A program made the translations under genes and the position numbers. From assembly GCA_036139795.1 (NCBI GenBank), contig JAYZYX010000268.1:1-13467 (forward strand): a DNA stretch of 13,467 bases, given 5' to 3'. The notes beneath the pieces were generated by a model that saw nothing but the letters and a program-made list of their open reading frames with translations, searched no databases and had not been told where the DNA came from. The DNA is from Donghicola sp036139795 (lineage in GTDB: Bacteria; Pseudomonadota; Alphaproteobacteria; Rhodobacterales; Rhodobacteraceae). Position 1 is the first letter of the stretch, and every line of letters begins with the position of its first letter. Below are positions 1 to 6,992 of this stretch, one piece after another.

Positions 1-965
1 GGCGTCCGGACACCACCCGGAAGGTGCTTTTGGTCGCTCCGATGTCGGGACATTATGCCACACTCCTTCGGTCGACTGTGATCAGTCTTCTGCCCGATTG
101 TGAGGTCTACGTCACCGATTGGCACAACGCCCGCGATATTCCGGTATCGGCAGGTAAATTTGACGTTGAGGACTACACCCTCTATCTGGTCGATTTCATG
201 CGTCACCTCGGGCCCGACACCCACGTGATCGCCGTCTGTCAGCCCGCACCACTGACGCTGGCCGCGACCGCCTATCTGGCCGAAGAAGACCCCAGCGCGC
301 AGCCCTCGTCGCTGACCCTGATCGGTGGCCCCATCGATCCCGACGCCGCCCCCACCGAAGTCACCGATTTCGGCAACCGCGTCACCATGGGCCAGCTTGA
401 AGAGATGATGATCCAGCGCGTCGGCTTCAAATATCCGGGCGTGGGCCGTCAGGTTTATCCGGGCCTTCTACAGCTGTCGTCGTTCATGACCATGAACGCA
501 GAGACCCACGGCAAGGCGTTCATGGACCAGATCCATCGCGCCACCCGCGGCGAAGCCCGCGACAACGACCGTCACAACCGTTTCTACGATGAATACCTCG
601 CGGTTATGGACATGCCGGCAGAATTCTACCTCTCGACCGTCGAACGCGTGTTCAAGAACCTTGAGATCGCCCAGAACAAGTTCGTGGTGAACGGCAAGAA
701 AGTAGACATCGGCAAGATCACCGACGTGGCTGTGAAGACCGTCGAAGGCGCGAAAGATGACATCTCGGCCCCCGGCCAGTGTGTCGCCGCCCTGCGCCTC
801 TGCACCGGCCTACCCGATGAACTGAAGGCAAGCCACCTTGAGCCCGGCGCAGGTCACTATGGTATCTTCGCGGGCAAAAGCTGGCGCAACAACATCCGCC
901 CGCTGGTGCTGGAATTCATCGACGCCAACAACGGTCGCCACAAACCGGCAGCCGCTGCGGAATAA
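1..965 (+). CDS. phaZ: intracellular polyhydroxyalkanoate depolymerase (PhaZ), 5' truncated by window edge
   Basis: This is an intracellular PHA depolymerase, which mobilises stored polyhydroxybutyrate granules in the cytoplasm. The reading frame is open from base 3 and runs upstream of the first in-frame GTG at 24 with family-like sequence (RPDTTRKVLLVAPMSGH). The true start is therefore outside the window, and roughly 100 residues are probably missing relative to the usual length of about 420 aa. The family uses a cysteine nucleophile in a VCQP context, seen here as AVCQPAP with the Cys codon at 237-239. Candidates for the rest of the triad are an Asp in GAKDDIS (near 760) and the His in GAGHYGIFAGKSWR (near 858-860). 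The C-terminus is complete and is followed after 21 bp by a strong terminator, so this gene ends its transcription unit. Identity is from family recognition; the exact polymer substrate is inferred. Confidence 0.93.
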   Translation, partial: RPDTTRKVLLVAPMSGHYATLLRSTVISLLPDCEVYVTDWHNARDIPVSAGKFDVEDYTLYLVDFMRHLGPDTHVIAVCQPAPLTLAATAYLAEEDPSAQPSSLTLIGGPIDPDAAPTEVTDFGNRVTMGQLEEMMIQRVGFKYPGVGRQVYPGLLQLSSFMTMNAETHGKAFMDQIHRATRGEARDNDRHNRFYDEYLAVMDMPAEFYLSTVERVFKNLEIAQNKFVVNGKKVDIGKITDVAVKTVEGAKDDISAPGQCVAALRLCTGLPDELKASHLEPGAGHYGIFAGKSWRNNIRPLVLEFIDANNGRHKPAAAAE

Positions 966-986
966 TCCAAGCGCGTCCTGAAACAG

Positions 987-1015
987 AAAACCCCGCCTTA
1001 ACCGGCGGGGTTTTT
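987..1015 (+). terminator. Rho-independent terminator after phaZ (possibly bidirectional)
   Basis: A perfect 7-bp GC stem (CCCCGCC at 991-997, GGCGGGG at 1004-1010) with a 6-nt loop is followed by TTTTT at 1011-1015. A run of A precedes the left arm, so the hairpin could also end the opposing gene that stops at 1038. Confidence 0.93.
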
Positions 1016-1037
1016 CATTTGGCGGCCTTCGGTGTGA

Positions 1038-1748
1038 TCAGTGCAGACGCAGTGGCATCTCTAGCCAGCTTTGCAGCGCCGCTAGGGTCGCCTCGGGCTG
1101 TTCCAGCGATGGCAAGTGCCCTGCGTTCGGGATTTCATGCAGCTTTGCGCAGGGCGCCAGATGGGCCATCAGATCAAAGCGGCGGCGCGGGGTCAGCCCA
1201 TCGTCGGACCCGCAGATCACCGCCGTGGGCACCGTACAGCGGCGCAGCAGGTCATGCTGGTCACGCTTGCGCTGCATGGCGCGGGATTGGCGAATGAACA
1301 GTTCCGGCCCCAAATCCAGCGCCATCTGCCCCAGCGTATTCAGCACCGCCAACCGCCCCGAACCAGGGGCCAGCGTCTTGGGCTGGATTTCCGAGGCCAG
1401 CACATCCTCCATCCGGCCAACGCGGGCGCGCACAATCCGCTCTTCCCGTAGGGCGGCAGCCATCGGGGTTTCGGACAGCAAGCAGGTAGAGATCAGCCCC
1501 AGACGACTGACCCGCTCAGGGGCGCATTTCAGGATCTCAAGCGCGATGTTGCCCCCCAGCCCCTGCCCGGCCAGCGCAAAGCGCTCTGGCAAATCGGCCA
1601 GCAGATCCTCGGCCATTTCTTCCACTTTCTGACCGGACTTCGGCGTGCGCACACAAACGGTCCGCCCCTGCTCCAGACCCGAGGCCTGATGGGCAAACAC
1701 CCGATCGTCACACAATATCCCCGGAAGCAGAACCACCGCCTCAACCAT
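1038..1748 (-). CDS. alpha/beta hydrolase-fold protein lacking the nucleophile serine
   Basis: This 236-aa protein has the layout of a compact alpha/beta hydrolase. An N-terminal beta strand leads into the oxyanion-hole region (VVLLPGILCDDRVF, residues 5-18). The nucleophile elbow falls at residues 61-66, an acidic residue is in CGSDDGLTP (D182/D183), and a C-terminal His is in NAGHLPSLEQP (H211). The elbow reads GQGLGG, so the usual Ser of G-x-S-x-G is Gly63, encoded GGG. The acid and His positions are kept. The protein may be catalytically dead, may bind a ligand or regulate, or may use different chemistry; its substrate is unknown. The ATG at 1748 follows a weak AAGGG Shine-Dalgarno. The gene converges on phaZ across the terminator, and a dyad lies just upstream of its candidate -10 element. 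Confidence 0.88.
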   Translation of the reverse strand: MVEAVVLLPGILCDDRVFAHQASGLEQGRTVCVRTPKSGQKVEEMAEDLLADLPERFALAGQGLGGNIALEILKCAPERVSRLGLISTCLLSETPMAAALREERIVRARVGRMEDVLASEIQPKTLAPGSGRLAVLNTLGQMALDLGPELFIRQSRAMQRKRDQHDLLRRCTVPTAVICGSDDGLTPRRRFDLMAHLAPCAKLHEIPNAGHLPSLEQPEATLAALQSWLEMPLRLH

Positions 1749-1774
1749 ACCGAGAAACCCTTAACTTAAACTAT

Positions 1775-1788
1775 ACAATTCAAATTGT
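1775..1788. promoter_or_regulatory. operator-like dyad upstream of the 1038-1748 hydrolase
   Basis: ACAATT (1775-1780) and AATTGT (1783-1788) form a perfect 6-bp inverted repeat with a 2-bp centre, 27 bp upstream of the start codon. On the minus strand it abuts TATAGT (1775-1770), a plausible -10 hexamer. A repressor bound here would cover the promoter. No good -35 element was found, so the promoter itself is tentative. Confidence 0.35.
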
Positions 1789-2189
1789 GCGAGATTCCGC
1801 TTTGAGAGGGCAAGCGTTTATCAAGTCAGGGCAGGAAAACCGGACCCATTTATCGCGAACCGTTGCAAATAAGGGCCGCACGCCACACAGACCGCACTGG
1901 ATTTAAGCGACACCTGCCGTCACGAAAGACGCGTTATGAGACCGAAAACAACGGTCGCCTTCTGAAAATGACAGTCATACTGACGGGTTACGAAGGCGCC
2001 CCCAAAACGCTCTGCCCCTGTGGCGCGACCTTCATCGGCGATTACAGAATACAGCCCATCCCCGCCCTCTTCGGTGGCTCTGGCACGGGGCGGAGAAAGG
2101 CCCAAGATGATAGCGGGCATAAGGGATCACTGCCCCAGCCCGTAAGCTCCACAATTAACAACTTTAAGAAGAACAACCTAAACGGGAAG

Positions 2190-2354
2190 TTATACTCACA
2201 GCTGAAAAAAGTTTTCACACCGTCAAATTTTGCAAAATTTTTAGCATATGATGTGGGAATTTCCCGCCCTCCCTACAAAATATGCGATCGCGCAGGAAAA
2301 TTATACACATGGCCCCCCGCAGCTATGCCCCTTATCCCCACAGAGTTATCCACA
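2190..2354 (+). other. DnaA-box cluster, candidate replication origin (oriC) or DnaA-regulated region
   Basis: Against the DnaA consensus TTATNCACA there are two perfect sites, TTATACACA at 2301-2309 and TTATCCACA at 2346-2354. Two sites have one mismatch, TTATACTCA at 2190-2198 and TTATCCCCA at 2332-2340. All are on the plus strand within 165 bp. Between them lies an AT-rich stretch (about 2200-2250) that could serve as an unwinding element, containing the 16-bp palindrome at 2225-2240. Another palindrome, GCGATCGC, is at 2284-2291. The cluster sits in the largest non-coding gap of the window. Genes often linked to alphaproteobacterial origins (dnaA, hemE, parAB, gidA) are not in the window, so origin function is inference; a DnaA-dependent regulatory site is the alternative. 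Confidence 0.45.
2225..2240. repeat. 16-bp perfect AT-rich palindrome
   Basis: AAATTTTGCAAAATTT reads identically on both strands. It lies in the AT-rich core of the DnaA-box region, between the box at 2190 and the one at 2301. It could be part of an unwinding element or a protein-binding site. Confidence 0.6.
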
Positions 2355-2466
2355 GGCCCTGCACGCCCACGGGACAAATACGCAAGCGCACTACGTCCTG
2401 CGAAGGATAGTCTTTTTCCGTAGACTGACTGACGAAAAGTCTCCGATTGATCCTATGCCCACGACG

Positions 2467-2500
2467 CAAAAAGCCCGCCACAGCGTCAGCTTGGCGGGCG
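2467..2500 (-). terminator. Rho-independent terminator of the 2527-3279 hydrolase
   Basis: GCCCGCCA (2473-2480) pairs with TGGCGGGC (2492-2499), an 8-bp perfect stem with an 11-nt loop. On the minus strand the hairpin is followed by a run of five T (AAAAA at 2468-2472 on the plus strand). It lies about 27 bp past the stop codon of the minus-strand gene. Confidence 0.88.
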
Positions 2501-2526
2501 ATCTGAAAAACGGCAGGACAGCGGGC

Positions 2527-3279
2527 TTATGCTGCGCGGCTGGACACCTCATGGATCGCGGTGGCAATCACCTCAAGGCAGTCAGGGGTGGAAAAGCTGT
2601 GATCCGCCCCATCCACCAACAACAGCCGCATGTCATCCCCCTGCGCATGATCCAGCAGACGCAGCGCCGTCGCGGTCGAGACCGACGTATCCGCCGTCCC
2701 TTGCAAGAAACGCACAGGGAACGGCAAGGGCAGCGGGCTACGCAGAACCAGATTGCTGCGCCCGTCCTCGATCAGGCGGCGGGTGATGATGTAGGGCTCT
2801 GGGTAATCCGAGGGCAACTCTAGCTTGCCATCCGCCTCAAGCACGCGGCGCTGATCCTCGTCGAAACCGGCCCAAAAGCTGTCTTCGGTGAAATCCGGCG
2901 CAGCCGCGATGGTGACCAGCCCCGCCACGCGGCCCTTCAGGCGCTGGGTCATCAAGAGGCTGATCCAGCCGCCCATGCTGCTGCCGACCAGTACCAGCGG
3001 GCCATCCGTCACAGCATTGATCACCGCCTGCGCATCATCGGCCCAATCGCCGATGCAGCCGTCCACGAAAGCCTCGGACGATTGACCGTGGCCCGAATAG
3101 TCGAACCGCAAGAAGCCGTGCCCCTGCGCTTTGGCCCAGTCTTCCAGCCAGACCGCCTTGGTGCCTTCCATGTCCGACTTGTAGCCACCCAGAAACACCA
3201 CCAGCGGCCCTGCGCCTTCGGTCTTGTGGTAGGCAATCCGGCGACCCGAGGCGGTCTCTAGAAAGGTTGGCGCGGTCAT
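2527..3279 (-). CDS. ABHD10-like alpha/beta hydrolase (serine esterase/thioesterase)
   Basis: This 250-aa serine hydrolase resembles mitochondrial ABHD10 and its alphaproteobacterial homologues, a family with acyl-protein thioesterase and acyl-glucuronide esterase activities. Visible motifs are GGYKSDMEGTKA (residues 31-42), FLRFDYSGHGQS (56-67) and the nucleophile elbow GSSMGGW (99-105) with Ser101. The acid is probably Asp197 in QGTADTSV, and the His is His227 in DGADHSFS, so the triad is complete. The ATG at 3279 was chosen because AGGAGAG lies 5 nt upstream of it. An in-frame ATG 12 codons earlier has no comparable site. The protein has no signal peptide and is probably cytoplasmic. The gene is monocistronic with its own terminator and divergent from thrS. 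The natural substrate is unknown. Confidence 0.91.
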   Translation of the reverse strand: MTAPTFLETASGRRIAYHKTEGAGPLVVFLGGYKSDMEGTKAVWLEDWAKAQGHGFLRFDYSGHGQSSEAFVDGCIGDWADDAQAVINAVTDGPLVLVGSSMGGWISLLMTQRLKGRVAGLVTIAAAPDFTEDSFWAGFDEDQRRVLEADGKLELPSDYPEPYIITRRLIEDGRSNLVLRSPLPLPFPVRFLQGTADTSVSTATALRLLDHAQGDDMRLLLVDGADHSFSTPDCLEVIATAIHEVSSRAA

Positions 3280-3503
3280 GGGACTCTCCTGTGGTTTTGC
3301 GGCCAAGATAGGCAAGGCGTGGCTGGGTGCAACTCATTCCACTATCGTGGCCAAGTGGCCGAAAGGCACCCTGCGTGAATTCATCGCCCCTCAGTCCCAA
3401 CCATGCCTTGACTTGCCAGACCCGTTTATTCACATAGCCTCTACACCATAACCCGCAACCGGGCGTCCCGTAGGCGCCAAACCGACGAGGAGACAAAAGG
3501 CCC

Positions 3504-5450
3504 ATGGCCCAGATTTCCCTGACATTCCCCGATGGCAATGCACGCGATTACGACGCAGGCGTCACGCCCGCGCAGGTCGCTGAATCGATCTCCAAGTCAC
3601 TGCAGAAAAAAGCAATCAGTGCGACCGTGAACGGTGCGCATTGGGATATGCAGTGGCCGATCACCGAAGATGCGCAGATCGCCATCCACACCATGCAAGA
3701 CGATGAACAGGCGCTGGAACTGATCCGTCACGATCTGGCCCACATCATGGCCCGTGCCGTTCAGGAAATCTGGCCCGACGTGAAAGTCACCATCGGCCCC
3801 GTGCGCGGCAACGGCTGGTTCTATGACTTTGACCGCTCTGAACCCTTCACCCCCGAAGATCTCGGCCAGATCGAAGCGAAGATGAAAGAGATCATCAACG
3901 CCCGCGACGCCGTGAAAACCGAGGTTTGGGATCGCGCCCGCGCCATCGCCTACTATGAAGAGCGCGGCGAGCCCTTCAAGATTGAGCTGATCGACCGTAT
4001 CCCCGAAGGCGAAGACCTGCGGATGTACTGGCACGGCGACTGGCAGGACCTTTGCCGTGGCCCGCACCTGCAAAGCACCGGTCAGGTGCCTGCGGATGCC
4101 TTCAAACTGACCCACATCGCTGGGGCCTATTGGCTCGGGGATAAAGATCGCCCGATGCTACAGCGCATCTATGGCGCGGCCTTCAAGAACCGTCAGGACC
4201 TCAAAGCGTGGGAAGTCCAGATGGAAGAGGCCGCCAAGCGCGATCACCGCAAGCTTGGCAAGGACATGGACCTGTTCCACCTGCAAGAAGAGGCCCCCGG
4301 TCAGATCTTCTGGCACCCGAACGGCTGGCGCATCTACACCACCCTGCAGGACTACATGCGTCGTCAGCAGGACCGTGACGGCTACGTCGAGGTGAACACC
4401 CCGCAGGTCGTCGACCGCAAACTGTGGGAAAAGTCCGGTCACTGGGACAACTATCAGGAAAACATGTTCATCGTCGAAGTGGACGAAGAGCATGCCCGTG
4501 AAAAGGCGATCAACGCCCTGAAACCCATGAACTGCCCCTGCCACGTGCAGGTGTTCAATCAGGGTCTGAAATCCTACCGCGACCTGCCCCTGCGTATGGC
4601 CGAGTTTGGCTCGTGCAACCGTTATGAACCCTCGGGCGCTCTGCACGGGATCATGCGCGTGCGCGGCTTTACGCAGGACGATGCGCATATCTTCTGCACC
4701 GACGACCAGATCGAAGCGGAAACCAAGAAGTTCATCGAATTCCTGTCGAAAATCTACGCCGACCTCGGCTTTGACGACTGGACCATCAAGCTCTCGACCC
4801 GCCCTGAAAAGCGGATCGGCTCCGATGAATCGTGGGATCGTGTCGAAGCGGCCCTTGGCAACGCCTGCCGCGCCGCCGGTCATGACTACGAGATTCAGGA
4901 AGGTGAAGGCGCGTTCTACGGCCCGAAACTGGAATTCACCCTGACCGACGCGATCGGCCGTGAATGGCAGTGCGGCACCCTTCAGGTTGACCCCAACCTG
5001 CCGGAACGTCTGGACGCGAACTACATCGGTCAGGACGGCGCAAAGCACCGCCCCGTCATGCTGCACCGCGCGGTTCTTGGCTCGTTCGAGCGTTTCATCG
5101 GCATCCTGATCGAGAACTCGGCCGGCAAACTGCCCTTCTGGCTGGCCCCCCGTCAGGTGGTCGTGGCGTCCATCGTCTCGGACGCGGACGGCTATGTGCA
5201 AGAAGTGGTCGATGCACTGAAGGCCGCAGGTGTCCGCGCCGAAGCTGACTTCCGCAACGAGAAGATCAACTACAAGGTCCGCGAGCATTCGCTTGGCAAG
5301 GTGCCTGTGATCCTCGCCGTGGGCATGAAAGAAGTCGAAGAGCGCACCGTCTCGGTCCGCCGTCTTGGCGAAAAGCAGACCTCGATGGCGACTTTGGATG
5401 AGATCGTTGTCACGCTGAAAGGCGAGGCAACCCCGCCGGACCTGAAATAA
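3504..5450 (+). CDS. thrS: threonine--tRNA ligase
   Basis: Threonyl-tRNA synthetase charges tRNA-Thr and edits mischarged Ser-tRNA-Thr. The 648-aa protein is full length. The domains in order are an N-terminal TGS domain (about 1-62), the editing domain with HDLAH (His76, His80) and CRGPH (Cys184, His188), the class II catalytic core (about 250-545) and the anticodon-binding domain (about 550-645). The zinc ligands are visible as the Cys in MNCPCH (Cys344), His395 in DDAHIF and His521 in MLHRAVLGS. Motif 2 appears around FGSCNRYEPSGAL. The ATG at 3504 has GAGGAGA about 10 nt upstream. A possible -35 hexamer TTGACT at 3408-3413 lies in the 224-bp gap shared with the divergent hydrolase, but no good -10 was found. 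The gene is followed by a terminator and appears monocistronic. Confidence 0.99.
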   Translation: MAQISLTFPDGNARDYDAGVTPAQVAESISKSLQKKAISATVNGAHWDMQWPITEDAQIAIHTMQDDEQALELIRHDLAHIMARAVQEIWPDVKVTIGPVRGNGWFYDFDRSEPFTPEDLGQIEAKMKEIINARDAVKTEVWDRARAIAYYEERGEPFKIELIDRIPEGEDLRMYWHGDWQDLCRGPHLQSTGQVPADAFKLTHIAGAYWLGDKDRPMLQRIYGAAFKNRQDLKAWEVQMEEAAKRDHRKLGKDMDLFHLQEEAPGQIFWHPNGWRIYTTLQDYMRRQQDRDGYVEVNTPQVVDRKLWEKSGHWDNYQENMFIVEVDEEHAREKAINALKPMNCPCHVQVFNQGLKSYRDLPLRMAEFGSCNRYEPSGALHGIMRVRGFTQDDAHIFCTDDQIEAETKKFIEFLSKIYADLGFDDWTIKLSTRPEKRIGSDESWDRVEAALGNACRAAGHDYEIQEGEGAFYGPKLEFTLTDAIGREWQCGTLQVDPNLPERLDANYIGQDGAKHRPVMLHRAVLGSFERFIGILIENSAGKLPFWLAPRQVVVASIVSDADGYVQEVVDALKAAGVRAEADFRNEKINYKVREHSLGKVPVILAVGMKEVEERTVSVRRLGEKQTSMATLDEIVVTLKGEATPPDLK

Positions 5451-5472
5451 TCAGGGTCTTCAGACAGACATT

Positions 5473-5500
5473 AAGGGCTGCCCTCGGGTGGCCCTTTTTT
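5473..5500 (+). terminator. Rho-independent terminator after thrS
   Basis: AAGGGC (5473-5478) pairs with GCCCTT (5491-5496), closing a 12-nt loop that itself contains CCC/GGG. The T run extends to 5500. It is 22 bp past the thrS stop and just before the 3' end of the opposing kinase gene. Confidence 0.85.
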
Positions 5501-5508
5501 GTGCCGCT

Positions 5509-5988
5509 TTATGCCCCGTGATGAACGATCTGAAATCCTTCATCCTCGGTCGGGGGTTGGTAATGCTTGGTGATCGCCCAGAACTGCGCCTCTGTGGCGG
5601 CAAAGGCGTGATCCCCGCCCGCATTCCGCGCGTGCAGGCGCTGCAAGCAGACCTCATCGGGAACATCCAGCACATGCATCTGATGATCAGCGCCTGACTG
5701 ATAAATGATCTCGCGCATCCATGCCCGCGTCGCCACCGTATTCGCCGGAAAATCCAGCACGACCGAGACTCCGGCCCCCAGCAGCGCCGCCACATGAGGC
5801 CCCATCGCTGCCCGCAACTTGGCCGAGCAGCACACATCGTCCTGAACACTGGTCATCTGATCCGCGAACAAGGCGGCCAGCCAGACATCTTCGGACACCA
5901 GCACGGCGCCGTCCGACGCCAAACGCGCGGCAAGGGTAGATTTCCCTGCCGCGATCTTACCGCTGAGAAGATGCAGCGTGGCAGCCAT
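5509..5988 (-). CDS. small P-loop kinase / AAA family ATPase (AAA_33 type)
   Basis: A 159-aa P-loop NTPase of the AAA_33/zeta-like small-molecule kinase type. The Walker A motif is GKIAAGKST (residues 10-18) at the N-terminus. A strand ending VVLDFPAN with WMREI after it matches the second conserved block of the family. The later CLQRLHARNAGG supplies the arginine-rich lid helix. The phosphate acceptor is unknown; no toxin-antitoxin partner is present, so a zeta-toxin label is not justified. The start is the ATG at 5986-5988, which shares its A with the TAA stop of the upstream ABM-domain gene (TAATG). This implies translational coupling, and places the Walker A at the usual distance from the N-terminus; the longer open frame to 6072 only shadows the neighbour. 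Confidence 0.88.
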   Translation of the reverse strand: MAATLHLLSGKIAAGKSTLAARLASDGAVLVSEDVWLAALFADQMTSVQDDVCCSAKLRAAMGPHVAALLGAGVSVVLDFPANTVATRAWMREIIYQSGADHQMHVLDVPDEVCLQRLHARNAGGDHAFAATEAQFWAITKHYQPPTEDEGFQIVHHGA

Positions 5989-6284
5989 TACGCCGGAATG
6001 CCTACGTAGTGATGCACCCAGCAGCGCTTGACGAATTTCTCCATCTCTTCGGGGATATGGGCCACAGTCCAATCGTCACCGGCAAATTCACGCAGACCCG
6101 CCTCGTCTTCCCATTCAGAGATCATCGCGTATTCGTTCGGCGTCCCTTCGGTGGGCCAACCGATGGTCACACGGGTGCAGCCAGCAAAGCCGGACACGGA
6201 CTGAACCGCGACGGTCTTGAACAGGGGCTCAAACGCGCTGCGTAGGTTGCTGTGGATGCGGACGCGATAAATGCGGGTAATCAT
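5988..6284 (-). CDS. ABM-domain protein (antibiotic biosynthesis monooxygenase-like)
   Basis: A 98-aa single-domain protein with the dimeric ferredoxin-like ABM fold: an opening strand (MITRIYRVRIHS), a helix, then VSGFAGCTRVTIGWP and YAMISEWEDEAGLREFAGDDW, which is the common order for this family. Members include cofactor-free monooxygenases and many proteins of unknown role, so activity cannot be assigned from this sequence. The ATG at 6284 follows CGGAG at suitable spacing. It is the first gene of a two-gene unit with the P-loop kinase, to which it is joined by a one-base stop/start overlap. Its upstream region (6285-6652) is shared with the divergent bufA gene. Confidence 0.87.
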   Translation of the reverse strand: MITRIYRVRIHSNLRSAFEPLFKTVAVQSVSGFAGCTRVTIGWPTEGTPNEYAMISEWEDEAGLREFAGDDWTVAHIPEEMEKFVKRCWVHHYVGIPA

Positions 6285-6652
6285 ATAAACTCCGAATACT
6301 TAGTAGGACGGCCTCAAAACGGCCCCCGCCTGCTGGCGCAGCAATACCGCTGGCAACACGAGCAAGGCCCGCAATATCCCTGACAGGGGCGTGAGGCGAT
6401 CACAACACCCTACAGACCAGCAACTGCAGGATTGTAACATTCGGCGCCGCAGCACTGCCACACCCCCAAGACCGACAGCCAAATCGTAACAAACAGGCGG
6501 AAAACCGCCCACTACAAATCACCAAATCCGACGATTTTTAACGCACGCGTGACCCACATTCCTGTGAATGGCCTGTGGGCGGCGGCACTGGCTAGGGTTT
6601 GGGTGTCGCCGGAAACGTGAGCGGCGACTGAGGATCAAAAAAGGATAAGCCA
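6285..6652. promoter_or_regulatory. 368-bp divergent non-coding region upstream of bufA and the ABM gene
   Basis: No gene is supported here; a minus-strand frame at 6300-6512 has no family features. The region holds several dyads and repeats. GGCGG-AAAA-CCGCC is at 6496-6509. A CCCACA/TGTGGG dyad (6553-6558, 6574-6579) nests CATTC/GAATG (6557-6561, 6566-6570). CCTGTG is directly repeated 11 bp apart (6561 and 6572). GTCGCC/GGCGAC (6605-6610, 6623-6628) lies just upstream of bufA. GTAACA occurs twice (6434, 6486) and resembles the -35 of ECF sigma promoters, but no matching -10 at the Caulobacter SigF spacing was found. Regulation of bufA probably acts here; the factor cannot be named. Confidence 0.5.
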
Positions 6653-6955
6653 ATGAATACCTTCACTAAAACCGCATTCATCGCCGGCGCTTTCGTCACC
6701 GCCATTGCAGCAAACACCGTTCCCGCCGCAGCTCAGGCGCAAGAGAAATGTTTCGGTGTGGCGCTGGCAGGTGAGAACGGCTGCGCCGCTGGCCCCGGCA
6801 CCACCTGCGCCGGCACCTCGACCGTAGATTATCAGGGCAACGCATGGACCCTGGTCGAGGCAGGCACCTGCACCGAGATCGAACTGCCCGCTATGGCAGA
6901 CGGCACCGCCCGCATGGGCAGCCTCGAAGCGCTGGAGCGTGACATCCCCGCATAA
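6653..6955 (+). CDS. bufA: bufferin-type RiPP precursor (BufA1/DUF2282 family metallophore)
   Basis: This 100-aa precursor is predicted to be modified by the adjacent MNIO enzyme and exported to the periplasm. In characterised bufferins the modified peptide chelates copper. A Sec-type signal peptide is visible: KTAFIAGAFVTAIAANTV followed by a likely cleavage near AAAQAQ-E (after about residue 30). The core shows the DUF2282 pattern, EKCFGVALAGENGCAAGPG and TTCAGTSTVDYQGNAW, with exactly four cysteines (33, 44, 52, 73) spaced by 10, 7 and 20 residues. By analogy the two central cysteines are the likely modification sites. A 27-residue tail follows the last Cys. The ATG at 6653 has AAAAAGGA upstream. 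A GC-rich hairpin separates it from bufB. Family membership is clear; copper as ligand is inferred. Confidence 0.88.
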   Translation: MNTFTKTAFIAGAFVTAIAANTVPAAAQAQEKCFGVALAGENGCAAGPGTTCAGTSTVDYQGNAWTLVEAGTCTEIELPAMADGTARMGSLEALERDIPA

Positions 6956-6965
6956 CGCCTCCCTC

Positions 6966-6992
6966 GGGGTGCCCTTCCCAACGGGGCGCCCC
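6966..6992 (+). terminator. intercistronic hairpin between bufA and bufB (attenuator or mRNA stabiliser)
   Basis: GGGGTGCCC (6966-6974) pairs with GGGCGCCCC (6984-6992), a 9-bp stem with one G-U pair and a 9-nt loop, 10 bp after the bufA stop. There is no T run, so full termination is unlikely. Partial termination, or protection of a bufA-only transcript from 3' decay, would raise precursor over enzyme. Confidence 0.6.

Larger units (their letters stand above)
1749..2526. other. long intergenic region (about 780 bp) without a convincing gene
   Basis: Open frames here (for example plus-strand 1863-2423 and minus-strand 1920-2120) show no recognisable domain, no good ribosome-binding site and low-complexity translations, so none is called. 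The left part (to about 2140) has ordinary base composition and nothing identifiable. The right part (about 2145-2360) is AT-rich and carries the DnaA boxes and palindromes listed separately. The far right holds the terminator of the next minus-strand gene. Confidence 0.7.

Noticed and set aside
2155..2167. CtrA binding site in the DnaA-box region
   Set aside because: The two TTAA half-sites are separated by 5 bp, not the 7 bp of the CtrA consensus.
1863..2423. Open plus-strand frame of 186 codons in the large intergenic region
   Set aside because: It lacks a ribosome-binding site and recognisable domain, and it runs through the DnaA boxes and AT-rich core, which fits non-coding DNA better.
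3408..3440. Sigma-70 promoter of thrS beginning with TTGACT
   Set aside because: No acceptable -10 hexamer lies at 16-18 bp; mentioned in the thrS entry only as a possibility.
4158..5288. Long open frame on the minus strand inside thrS
   Set aside because: It is antisense to an intact, highly conserved gene and arises from its GC-rich codon pattern.
5509..5988. Zeta toxin of a toxin-antitoxin pair
   Set aside because: The P-loop kinase fold is shared, but the coupled neighbour is an ABM-domain protein, not an antitoxin, and the protein fits the general AAA_33 group.
6434..6511. SigF-type ECF promoter for bufA, suggested by two GTAACA sequences
   Set aside because: Neither GTAACA is followed by CGAA at 16 bp, the spacing of the Caulobacter SigF promoter, so only a half-match exists.
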